A stretch of 64,000 bases of DNA from Chitinophagaceae bacterium UBA1931 (GTDB lineage: Bacteria > Bacteroidota > Bacteroidia > Chitinophagales > Chitinophagaceae), in the NCBI GenBank assembly GCA_002337125.1, contig DDFJ01000001.1, positions 1 to 64,000 of the forward strand, in the 5' to 3' direction. The notes beneath the pieces are model-generated. The model saw only the letters and a program-made list of their open reading frames with translations, ran no database searches and was not told the DNA's origin. A program made the position numbers and the translations under genes. Position 1 is the stretch's first letter. Every line of letters starts with the position of its first letter. Below are positions 54,096 through 62,453 of this stretch, piece after piece.

Positions 54096-55403
54096 TTATT
54101 GAGGTTTAATAATCTGGTACTTGCCGCTTAAATGCATCAGGCTGAATAAATACAGTAGTCCGTCGTAATACGGATCAAAATATCCATCTGCATAGGGTTC
54201 AAGTTTTGAATTCCACAATTCATGAATAAAATCGATGGAAGTTTTGTCTTTGTTCATATTCATAATGGCAGTGGTAGCACTTGTTCCAACCAACCCTATT
54301 GAATGACGTAATTTTTTATAATCACCTGCCTGCAGAATATATTCAGGAGTTGTGCCATCCTGGTTAAACTGATCATCAAATGAACTGATGCCTTTTGAAC
54401 GTAAAAATTGCTGAATGCGGTTTGCATAATCTTCCTGCCATGCTTTATCTTTTCCAAACCATGCATAGTCCATTGCAATATTCATAGGCACTCTCCATGA
54501 ATCGTAACGAAAAGCCTGCGGCATCCATCTTGTTGCATGTGGAGCACCGCTGAAGTCGGCATAGTCTGTATTTAAACCTGTAACAGGATGACAGGCCCTG
54601 TGCAGGAAAGCTCTCGACGTATCAGCGCAATCTTTATAAAATTGTTCATGACCATCTTTTGCATACAATGCCCATACTTCATAAAATGCAGGTAAATGAT
54701 AGGAGGGATCAGTCCATGTATATCCATTTCCTTCCGGTACAAAACTGATTTGTTTATGTTCTGTATTAATCAGGTTGAAAACATTCCCGGTTCCATCTTT
54801 CTTCCACATGGCATCTAAAATATTCCTTGCTTCAGCATAATAATTAATGCCGGTTTGATTGCCCCAGCGGTTTGATGCAAACAATAAGCTGGTGATAAAA
54901 TACAGTTCACCATCAGATGCAGAACCTTCTGAATTTTTTTTCATCGTTTGCGGGTTAATGCTCCATGCAAAATATCCCTGTCTCGGACCATCCTGGTGCT
55001 GCAGGTATTTTTTCGACCAGCGCCAGATTTTATCAAACACATCTTTTTTGTTGAGCTGAACTGCAATCATCATTCCGTAGGAGAGACCTTCTGTTCTTGC
55101 ATCATGATTCTTTACATCAGATACATAAGCCATTGAATCGTTGACTTCGAAGTAAACTCTTTTAGGACCTTCAAATACATCGTAAAAAGCTTTGTTTACT
55201 TTCTGTTCAATTTCAGCTTTGCTATAACCGGCTTCGAGCAAAAGATTCCTGTATTTGCCACTGTAAAATGCAGCGGTGCTTTTTGTTTTTGCCTTTGCTT
55301 GTTTATGCTGGGCAACAACCGGAAAAGAATAAACCGATGCAACTGTCATCAGCAAACTGATTCCAATTTTCATATAGCGGTTTTTAGTTGTTCTGATGTT
55401 CAT
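54096..55403 (-). CDS. GH8 reducing-end xylose-releasing exo-oligoxylanase-like enzyme
   Basis: A 435-aa GH8 (alpha/alpha)6-barrel protein. The general acid is Glu105 in RTEGLSYGMMIAVQL. The region SDGELYFITSLLFASNRWG is the second GH8 landmark, and RWMPQAFRYDSWRVPMNI matches Rex-type oligoxylanases rather than cellulases or chitosanases. Such enzymes release xylose from the reducing end of xylo-oligosaccharides, complementing GH10. An N-terminal hydrophobic segment indicates export. ATG at 55403 is listed, but ATG at 55373 (MKIGISLL) gives a more typical signal peptide. It lies between the CE1 genes. Confidence 0.88.
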   Translation of the reverse strand: MNIRTTKNRYMKIGISLLMTVASVYSFPVVAQHKQAKAKTKSTAAFYSGKYRNLLLEAGYSKAEIEQKVNKAFYDVFEGPKRVYFEVNDSMAYVSDVKNHDARTEGLSYGMMIAVQLNKKDVFDKIWRWSKKYLQHQDGPRQGYFAWSINPQTMKKNSEGSASDGELYFITSLLFASNRWGNQTGINYYAEARNILDAMWKKDGTGNVFNLINTEHKQISFVPEGNGYTWTDPSYHLPAFYEVWALYAKDGHEQFYKDCADTSRAFLHRACHPVTGLNTDYADFSGAPHATRWMPQAFRYDSWRVPMNIAMDYAWFGKDKAWQEDYANRIQQFLRSKGISSFDDQFNQDGTTPEYILQAGDYKKLRHSIGLVGTSATTAIMNMNKDKTSIDFIHELWNSKLEPYADGYFDPYYDGLLYLFSLMHLSGKYQIIKPQ

Positions 55404-55423
55404 TGTTTGTAATCCTGTAATAA

Positions 55424-56611
55424 TTATTTAAAAAGAAGCTGTGCAAATTCATGCAAACACCTGCGCCATGTTAACCATTCATGTGCAGTGCCCTGTGATT
55501 CATAATAACTGTATTTGATTCCCTGCTTATCAAGCATTGAACGGAATGCAGCAACAGAACCGGGAAATGGATTGGGTTCTTTTGTACCTAATCCAAGCCA
55601 AAACAGTTTTACCTGTTTGTTGAAAGCTGATCCGTCTTTAAACTTTCCATTCATAAATGTTGCAGCATCAATTGGAGCAGTGCTTGGATAATTGGATGTT
55701 CCACTGAAACCCGCAATGCTCGCAAACTTGTCGGGGTTGTTCATCGTAATCTGTATAGTTTGATTTGCTCCCATTGAAAGACCAGCCATTGCCCTGTGTT
55801 CACGATCAGCAATTGTTTTGTACGAAGCATCAATCATTGGAATAATTTCTTTGATGAGTACATCTTCAAATGCATTGAAAGCACCGATACCTGTTGGTTG
55901 TGTATTCACTTCTTTTTGTGCGGATGAAGCTCTTGTTGCATAACCGTTATCCATCACAATAATCATGGGCACAGTTTTCTGTTCGGCCAACAGGTTATCG
56001 ATAATCAGATTGGCCTTTCCCTGGGCAGACCAGCCTGTTTCATCTTCTCCACTTCCATGCTGCAGGTAAAGTACAGGGTAGCGTGTTTTGTTCGTTGCAT
56101 CATAACCAGGAGGCGTGTAAACAAAACATCTTCTCCATGAATTGGTGATTTTTGAAAAATATATTTTTTGACTGACCAAACCATGTGGTACATCTTTCAA
56201 TGCATAAAACTCCTGGTCAGGAGCAGGTATTTCAATTCCACTTCCCCAACGGCTTGCACCATAGAAATAAATACTGCCGGGATCAGGAACAGCTGCTCCG
56301 TCGATATTCAGCTGGTAATAATGAAAGCCTTCAACCTGTGGTGCTGATTCACCTGTCCATATTCCTTTTTCATCTTTGATTAAATCATATCTCACACCTC
56401 CGATATCCAATTGTACTTTTTGCGCATTAGGTGCTGCAATACGTACACGTACTCTTCCTTCAGAGTTTACCTGCGGATATTGTTTGCCCGGTTGAGTAAC
56501 GGATGAAGGTTTAAAGTCTTCAGCAACTGCTGTGCTTGTTTGAGCAAAACCAGCATAACCCTGGAGCAACACAGCCAATATAACGACAGCAGATTTGAAA
56601 TTCATTGCCAT
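55424..56611 (-). CDS. CBM48-CE1 feruloyl/acetylxylan esterase
   Basis: A 395-aa secreted esterase with an N-terminal E-set/CBM48-like domain (about 40-130: RVRVRIAAPNAQKVQLDIGG) and a CE1 alpha/beta-hydrolase domain. The domain shows YPVLYLQHGSGEDETGW, nucleophile Ser279 in GLSMGANQT and His in GTAHEWLTWRR. This matches the second half of the tandem CE1 protein. The downstream neighbour is the GH8 gene (20 bp). Loss of feruloyl esters linking arabinose to lignin, or of acetyl groups, is the expected activity; the two cannot be separated by sequence. Confidence 0.88.
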   Translation of the reverse strand: MAMNFKSAVVILAVLLQGYAGFAQTSTAVAEDFKPSSVTQPGKQYPQVNSEGRVRVRIAAPNAQKVQLDIGGVRYDLIKDEKGIWTGESAPQVEGFHYYQLNIDGAAVPDPGSIYFYGASRWGSGIEIPAPDQEFYALKDVPHGLVSQKIYFSKITNSWRRCFVYTPPGYDATNKTRYPVLYLQHGSGEDETGWSAQGKANLIIDNLLAEQKTVPMIIVMDNGYATRASSAQKEVNTQPTGIGAFNAFEDVLIKEIIPMIDASYKTIADREHRAMAGLSMGANQTIQITMNNPDKFASIAGFSGTSNYPSTAPIDAATFMNGKFKDGSAFNKQVKLFWLGLGTKEPNPFPGSVAAFRSMLDKQGIKYSYYESQGTAHEWLTWRRCLHEFAQLLFK

Positions 56612-56629
56612 AATTTTTACTTGATGAGA

Positions 56630-57745
56630 TTATTTAAAAAGCAATGGTGCAAGTTGATATAAGCTGCGGCGCCAGGTTAAAAACTCATGCGCTGTATTTT
56701 CAGAAACGTATGATACTGCATTGATGCCAGCACCCTGTAAAGTAGTAACAGCATTTTTTACACCATCAGGTCTTTCTTTGCTTCCACAGCTGATGAAAAT
56801 GAGTTTTACTTTCGATTTGTCTTTGATTTCTTCAGGTGTGTAGATGCCGCCGCTTAATAAAGCATAGTAAGCGAAAACTTCCGGTTTGTTGAGTGTAATG
56901 GTATGTGTTTCCATTCCTCCCATTGAAAGTCCTGCCATTGCACGGTTTGATTGGTTTGCAATGGTGTTGAAGTGTGCATCGATGTATGGAATTAATTCTT
57001 CGGTAAGTACTGTTTGAAATGTATCGATTTTAAACTCTCTCATTTTACCCCATTTCACTTCATTGGTCATTCCATAAGTCATTACAATAATGAATGGTTT
57101 AATTTTTCCTTCAGCAATAAGATTATCCATAATCAGGTTGGCATGTCCCTGGTTACTCCATGCAGTTTCATCTTCACCCCAACCATGTTGCAGATAAAGT
57201 ACAGGATAACGGTTTTTTGAATTACTGTTGTAGCCTGGAGGTGTATAAACAAAAGCCCTGCGTAATGTGTTTGTAATAGCTGAAGGGAAGAGTACCTGGG
57301 CTACATTTCCGTGTGGTACATTTTTCAATGCATAGAAATCCTGGTCGTGTGCAGGTATTTCAATTCCGCTTTCCCAACGTACTGAACCATAAAAGTTCAT
57401 TGCACCGGGATCATTAAACTTACCACCGTCAATATTTACGTTATAGTAATGAAAGCCTTCATCCATCGGGCCTTCTGTTGTTCCAATCCAGAAACCATCA
57501 TTGGCTTTTGCAAGTCTTGTTCCACCACGGCCTCCAAGTCCAAGGCTTACTTTAACACTATCTGCAGATGGTGCAAATATTTTAAACCTTGCATAACCTT
57601 GTGAGTTTACTTGTGGAAACTCCTGACCGGGCTGGTTGAGTGAAGACGGTTTGAAATCTTCAATCACACCGGTTGATGTTTGTGCAAAACAGGTAACACC
57701 TGTTAATGCAGTTGCCATTACTGCAACCAGTATTTTCTTTTTCAT
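56630..57745 (-). CDS. CBM48-CE1 feruloyl/acetylxylan esterase
   Basis: A 371-aa secreted paralogue of the preceding esterase with the same order. An E-set/CBM48-like domain (about 40-130; ARFKIFAPSADSVKVSLG) precedes a CE1 domain with YPVLYLQHGWGEDETAW, nucleophile Ser274 in GLSMGGMET and His in NTAHEFLTWRR. The glycine-rich GLGGRGGTR turn in the first domain distinguishes it from its neighbour. The three CE1 genes within about 5.6 kb arose by duplication, and they suggest a heavily esterified substrate. Confidence 0.88.
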   Translation of the reverse strand: MKKKILVAVMATALTGVTCFAQTSTGVIEDFKPSSLNQPGQEFPQVNSQGYARFKIFAPSADSVKVSLGLGGRGGTRLAKANDGFWIGTTEGPMDEGFHYYNVNIDGGKFNDPGAMNFYGSVRWESGIEIPAHDQDFYALKNVPHGNVAQVLFPSAITNTLRRAFVYTPPGYNSNSKNRYPVLYLQHGWGEDETAWSNQGHANLIMDNLIAEGKIKPFIIVMTYGMTNEVKWGKMREFKIDTFQTVLTEELIPYIDAHFNTIANQSNRAMAGLSMGGMETHTITLNKPEVFAYYALLSGGIYTPEEIKDKSKVKLIFISCGSKERPDGVKNAVTTLQGAGINAVSYVSENTAHEFLTWRRSLYQLAPLLFK

Positions 57746-57770
57746 ATTTTAACTGTTTAAATTTTATTCA

Positions 57771-60233
57771 TCATTTTATTTTGAATGTGATAACCTGTCC
57801 TGCTTTTGTTGGCAGATCATACACAAATGTTTCATTCAACTCGGGTAAGGTTATTGCTGCATGTTCAGCAATAACAGGTGCTGCTGTTTGCTCAACCTGG
57901 TAAAATGAATTACTGTTTTCACCAGTTGCAGCTTTTAATGCTGTTCCGTTTGCTAACTGCATTTTATTCGGCAACCTCAAACGAAGATTACCTCCCAAAG
58001 CCGATTTGATAACAAGCTTCACCACTTTGCCATCTTTCCATTCAAGACTTACAATTTCAAAACCACCTCTTGCTGTTAAGCCCGATACCTTGCCTTTTGC
58101 ATTCCACACATCGGGTAATGCAGGAAGCAGGTGAAGCGTTCCATCTGCACTTTGCATCAGCATTTCTGTAATGCCTGATGTACAACCAAAATTTCCATCA
58201 ATCTGGAAAGGAGGGTGGGCGTCAAACAAATTGTTATAAGTACCACCACCTTCTGCATTAGTGCCTGCAGGTGTAAGCTGGTTTTGAATCAGTTTATATG
58301 CATGATTTCCATCGAGCATTTTTGCCCACCAGTTTACTTTCCAACCCATACTCCAGCCGGTTGATACATCGCCACGTTGCAACAGTGTATTCTTTGCAGC
58401 ACTGTATAATTCAGGTGTGCGGTAAGCCGAAATCTGGTTGGAAGGAAATAAACCATACAAATGAGAAATATGGCGATGATGATCTGTTGGGTTGTCAATA
58501 TCGTCTATCCATTCCTGTAACTGACCATATTTCCCAATACGCATAGGCGATAAGCGATTACGCATTTGTTTTAACGTATCAGCAAAGGCTTTGTCTGTAT
58601 GTAAAACATCAGCAGCTCTAATTACATTACTGAATACATCAAAAATGATTTGATTCGTCATCGTTGTTCCTGCATCAATCGAAGATCCTTGGTGAGCCTT
58701 AGGGCCATTTTCAGGCGACATGTCGGGATTGATCACCAACGAGTGATAACGTGGATGCTCAACAAGAAAATCAACATAAAAAAGAGCAGCGCCTTTCAGC
58801 ACAGGATATACCGATTGCAGAAATTGTTTATTACCTGTGTAGAGATAATGTTCCCACAAATGAGTACTTGTCCATCCGCCACCATTCATCCATGATCCCC
58901 AGAACGCACCATCAATGGCACCTGTTGCACGCCAGATATCAGTATTGTGATGAGCCATCCATCCTCTTGCGCCGTACATATCTCTTGCTGTTTGTTCGCC
59001 GGTAACAGCCAACTCTTTAACCATTTGCAGAAAAGGTTCATGTAACTCCGACAGGTTTGTTTTTTCTGCAGGCCAGTAATTCATTTCTGCATTGATGTTG
59101 ATGGTATACTTACTATCCCATGGTGGTCTTACTTTGTTGTTCCAGATTCCCTGGAGATTTGCAGGCTGGCCTCCGGGTTGTGAAGAGGAGATCAGCAGGT
59201 AACGACCATACTGGAAATAAAGTGCAGCAAATTGCGGATCGCTTACTGAATTAAAATTTTTCAGCCGTTCATCAGTAGGAAGTTCTGCAGCAGTTGTACT
59301 TCCAAGATCAAGCTTAACACGATTGAAATAATGCTGGTAAGCTTTAATATGCGTTTTTAAAATTTCATCGTATGATTTTGCAACAGCTTTTTCCAGGTAG
59401 GAGGTAGCTTTCACATGTTCATCTGCAGTTAAATCATGGTAGTTGTTGAAGTTTGTTGCAATGGAGATATAAATCGTTACAGCATCAGCGTTCGTCACAA
59501 TAATTGACGAATCAGTTGTTACAGACGATCCTCCTTCGGTTTTAAACTGTACAATTCCATTGTACTTCACCATTCCTTTTACTCCCTCATGATCTATGCC
59601 TGTACCTGTAAATGTGATCTGCTTCCTGTTATTGGTTTTAATAACGGCACCGGGTAACGGCATTTGGTACCATGATGTAAATGAAATACTCTTTGGTTTG
59701 CTGGCAGTAAGATGGATGACAATTACCCGATCAGAAAACGATGCAATCACTTCTCTTGTATAAGTTACAGCATTGGAAGTATAGATTGTTTTCGCTACAG
59801 CATGTTCAATGTCCAGTTCCCGTTTATAATTTGTAACGTTTTTATGATCGTTAAAAACCAGCTGCAGATCGCCTGCAGGTAAAAACATTTGTCCTTGTGA
59901 TTGCTTGCTGATGATAACACGGTTAATTAGTTGCTCCGCTTCTTTCTGCTTTCCTGCATTTACAAGTTCACGGATTTTGCTTAACGAATCTTTTGCCAGC
60001 AGGTTGTCATTGCGGTTGGGACTTCCGCTCCACAAAGTATGTTCATTAAACTGCACCTTTTCAGTATCAACATTACCATAAACCATTGCACCAAGCTGAC
60101 CATTGCCTACCGGCAACGCATTTTCCCATGTTTTACCTGCTGGTTTATTGTACCAGAGTTTAAGGGTTGCATTGGTTTGTGAAAAACCGGTTATTGTTGA
60201 AACAAGAAGACAGATGGTTAAGAAGCCTTTCAT
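57771..60233 (-). CDS. GH95 alpha-L-galactosidase/fucosidase
   Basis: An 820-aa secreted GH95 protein: N-terminal beta domain (PVGNGQLGAMVYGNVDTEKVQ), helical linker, (alpha/alpha)6 barrel and C-terminal beta domain. The catalytic asparagines are expected at Asn379 and Asn381 in TININAEMNYW. Two residues before them lies Thr377. In plant and other alpha-1,2-fucosidases of the family this position is His, and in the xylan-associated Bacteroides ovatus enzyme acting on L-galactose it is Thr, as I recall. Alpha-L-galactosidase is therefore favoured. VINPDMSPENGP carries the acid region. It is 9 bp from the next GH43 gene. Confidence 0.87.
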   Translation of the reverse strand: MKGFLTICLLVSTITGFSQTNATLKLWYNKPAGKTWENALPVGNGQLGAMVYGNVDTEKVQFNEHTLWSGSPNRNDNLLAKDSLSKIRELVNAGKQKEAEQLINRVIISKQSQGQMFLPAGDLQLVFNDHKNVTNYKRELDIEHAVAKTIYTSNAVTYTREVIASFSDRVIVIHLTASKPKSISFTSWYQMPLPGAVIKTNNRKQITFTGTGIDHEGVKGMVKYNGIVQFKTEGGSSVTTDSSIIVTNADAVTIYISIATNFNNYHDLTADEHVKATSYLEKAVAKSYDEILKTHIKAYQHYFNRVKLDLGSTTAAELPTDERLKNFNSVSDPQFAALYFQYGRYLLISSSQPGGQPANLQGIWNNKVRPPWDSKYTININAEMNYWPAEKTNLSELHEPFLQMVKELAVTGEQTARDMYGARGWMAHHNTDIWRATGAIDGAFWGSWMNGGGWTSTHLWEHYLYTGNKQFLQSVYPVLKGAALFYVDFLVEHPRYHSLVINPDMSPENGPKAHQGSSIDAGTTMTNQIIFDVFSNVIRAADVLHTDKAFADTLKQMRNRLSPMRIGKYGQLQEWIDDIDNPTDHHRHISHLYGLFPSNQISAYRTPELYSAAKNTLLQRGDVSTGWSMGWKVNWWAKMLDGNHAYKLIQNQLTPAGTNAEGGGTYNNLFDAHPPFQIDGNFGCTSGITEMLMQSADGTLHLLPALPDVWNAKGKVSGLTARGGFEIVSLEWKDGKVVKLVIKSALGGNLRLRLPNKMQLANGTALKAATGENSNSFYQVEQTAAPVIAEHAAITLPELNETFVYDLPTKAGQVITFKIK

Positions 60234-60242
60234 TACCTGTTA

Positions 60243-62210
60243 TTATTTTGATTGTGTAAAGCGGATTGACTTAATAAAAATTTCATCTGCATTTCCTGCA
60301 GGGAATTTGATGAATACATCATGATGACCGGAAATACTTTTTATTTTTTTTGTAAACAGTTTCCAGTTTTCTGAACTGGTTGAACTAAGTGGAACAGTTG
60401 CAATCAATGTTCCGTTGTTCAGATCATCAATCCATATTTCAATGGTTGCTGCTTTGGCAGATGATGCTGTTACTTCAATTGAAGCAGGACTGGTTTTTCC
60501 TAATTCAACGCCTGAAATCATCAACCATCCACCATTTGAAGTGGTGGTGGTGACAGCTTTATCATTTCCTTTGGTTACTGATTTAACGCCATAGTAATTA
60601 CTGTAGCCGATAGCAGGTAATGTTGAATAACCATCTTTACAAATGAATAAATCAAAATCTGCAGGCTTTCCTTCAGCAAACAGTCCAATACTTGTTCCAA
60701 CCCATGAATTGAAATTTGGCTGTGTTTTATCAATGTTCACAGCACTTACAGGATTACCTACCACTTTCCAGTTCTTTCCATCGCTGCTGTAATATGCAGT
60801 GAGATCATGTGCATAACGTTCAAGTTTCAACCAAACAATATTGCCTGCATCATTTGGTACTATGCGCACAGCAGTATCAAGTTTGAAAATAATTTTCTTT
60901 CCCTGCTCAAAGCCTGAATAAAGTCTTGCAACTTCCTTTTGATTTCCGTTGCTTAGATAGATACCTGCTTTAGCTGCAGTATCAGTTGCATTGAGATCAA
61001 CTTTTGTAATAGCAGTATAATAGTGATCCGTTTCTTTTTGTACAAGATGAATACGGCTTGTATCTGCTTTCAATCTTACCCAACCTTTTCTTTCTGTAAG
61101 CGAATAACTGGTTGCTGATTTCCTGTTGAGGAAATGCCAGTTTAAACTCAAATCAGTTTTTTCAAAATCATCACTTTGAACACTTCTCCATAAAATACCT
61201 GATTGCGGAAGATTTGGTTTGGCAATTGGTTGTGTTGTTGGAGCCATACCCCATGGCCTGTTGTCTTCCCATATAACGGGATAAAGAGATGTTTGTCTTC
61301 CTGTACCAGACCAATCATCATGATCATATTTTTCATAACTCTGTCCAAGTGTCCACCAGCTTCCATCTTCAAGTTGAAGAGGAGCGGATATATGATTGGG
61401 TCTGCGGAATCCAACATTAGGATCTGTAACTGGTTTAAAAAAGTCACCAAGCCGTTCCCATTTAGTTGAATCAGCAGTTAATTCTTTTGTTCTTAAAACA
61501 TATTGTCCACCGGAAACGTCGCCAGCAGGAAAATAAAAATACCAACCGTTTCTTTTGCACATAACAGGACCTTCTGCCCAACTGTATTGAAGATGTGCAT
61601 TCATCCAGTCAAGGTTAATCACAGTATCAGTAAGCTGACCATCTTTTCCAAGTGCCTGCAAACGGTTTATTTTCTGGCCGTTTTTAATCACCATATAAGG
61701 TTTGCCATCATCATCAACAAAAATTGAATTATCATAACCAAGTGCACCTGTTACAGGATTTGTTTGCACCTGTACAGGATCAGACCATGGACCGTATGGT
61801 GTTGAAGCTTTGCAAAACCACTGACCACCTGATGAAAAATAAATCCAGTACGAACCATAGAAATAAGTGATTGCACCTTGCCAGATACCTCCGGATGGAC
61901 GATCAGCTACAAACGAAGCTTTTGATGGATAAACCACACGACTGATAATTTCCCAATGAATAAGATCTTTTGAATGGTAAATTGGTAAGTATGGATTGAA
62001 ATGAAATGATGAGCCGCAATGATAAAAATCACTACCTACTTTCAGTAAAGTTGGATCAGGATGATCACCAGGTAATACAGGATTTGCATAGGTGTTTACA
62101 TTGCTGTAATTACCTGCGGGTGAATGTTGCTGTTCCTGCGCCTGTGCAAACAACATTGCGTTCGCTGTTAATAAAAAAGTAAGAGAGCTTTTCAAAATTG
62201 ATTTCTTCAT
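60243..62210 (-). CDS. GH43 (GH43_12-like) xylosidase/arabinofuranosidase with C2 and CBM6-like domains
   Basis: A 655-aa secreted protein. The propeller (about 40-330) has LPGDHPDPTLLKVGSDFYH, YDNSIFVDDDGKPYMV and acid Glu in SWAEGPVMCKRNGWY. The C2-type beta-sandwich (about 340-520: SDDFEKTDLSLNWHF, TAYYSSDGKNWKVVG) is typical of GH43_12 enzymes. The last 130 residues resemble CBM6 (WLMISGVELGKTSPASIEV, ending FIKSIRFTQSK). It is the first gene of the uninterrupted run and follows a 243-bp gap, so its promoter should lie in 62211-62453. Confidence 0.87.
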   Translation of the reverse strand: MKKSILKSSLTFLLTANAMLFAQAQEQQHSPAGNYSNVNTYANPVLPGDHPDPTLLKVGSDFYHCGSSFHFNPYLPIYHSKDLIHWEIISRVVYPSKASFVADRPSGGIWQGAITYFYGSYWIYFSSGGQWFCKASTPYGPWSDPVQVQTNPVTGALGYDNSIFVDDDGKPYMVIKNGQKINRLQALGKDGQLTDTVINLDWMNAHLQYSWAEGPVMCKRNGWYFYFPAGDVSGGQYVLRTKELTADSTKWERLGDFFKPVTDPNVGFRRPNHISAPLQLEDGSWWTLGQSYEKYDHDDWSGTGRQTSLYPVIWEDNRPWGMAPTTQPIAKPNLPQSGILWRSVQSDDFEKTDLSLNWHFLNRKSATSYSLTERKGWVRLKADTSRIHLVQKETDHYYTAITKVDLNATDTAAKAGIYLSNGNQKEVARLYSGFEQGKKIIFKLDTAVRIVPNDAGNIVWLKLERYAHDLTAYYSSDGKNWKVVGNPVSAVNIDKTQPNFNSWVGTSIGLFAEGKPADFDLFICKDGYSTLPAIGYSNYYGVKSVTKGNDKAVTTTTSNGGWLMISGVELGKTSPASIEVTASSAKAATIEIWIDDLNNGTLIATVPLSSTSSENWKLFTKKIKSISGHHDVFIKFPAGNADEIFIKSIRFTQSK

Positions 62211-62453
62211 TGTTCAATGATTTGATTCAATAGATTTATAAATGACTGAATTGGTTTTTAAATAAATCAGGCGTTTTTCATTTCTGCCTGTTGATAAAAA
62301 TGAGTTCACCAACGAAAAGAAATGCCTTCCTTGTATAATAAATGTAAAAAATACACTTGTAATTATGGCCGCAATTTTATCTTGTATCGTTTCCTTAATT
62401 TTCAACTCAAATTTTTATTTGACGTTAATGTTTATTAATTCTTGTGATTGATT
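62211..62453. other. 243-bp intergenic gap, probable promoter region of the long GH run
   Basis: Very AT-rich. It contains an imperfect hairpin (CAGGC at 62268-62272 with GCCTG at 62286-62290). No clear TAnnTTTG element was found on the minus strand. A 63-codon frame (62214-62405) has no recognisable features and is not called. This gap separates the partial sialate-O-acetylesterase-like gene from the 27-gene run. Confidence 0.4.

Noticed and set aside
62214..62405. 63-codon minus-strand frame in the 243-bp gap
   Set aside because: No homology recognised, AT-rich low-complexity composition, and it fills what is more likely a promoter region.
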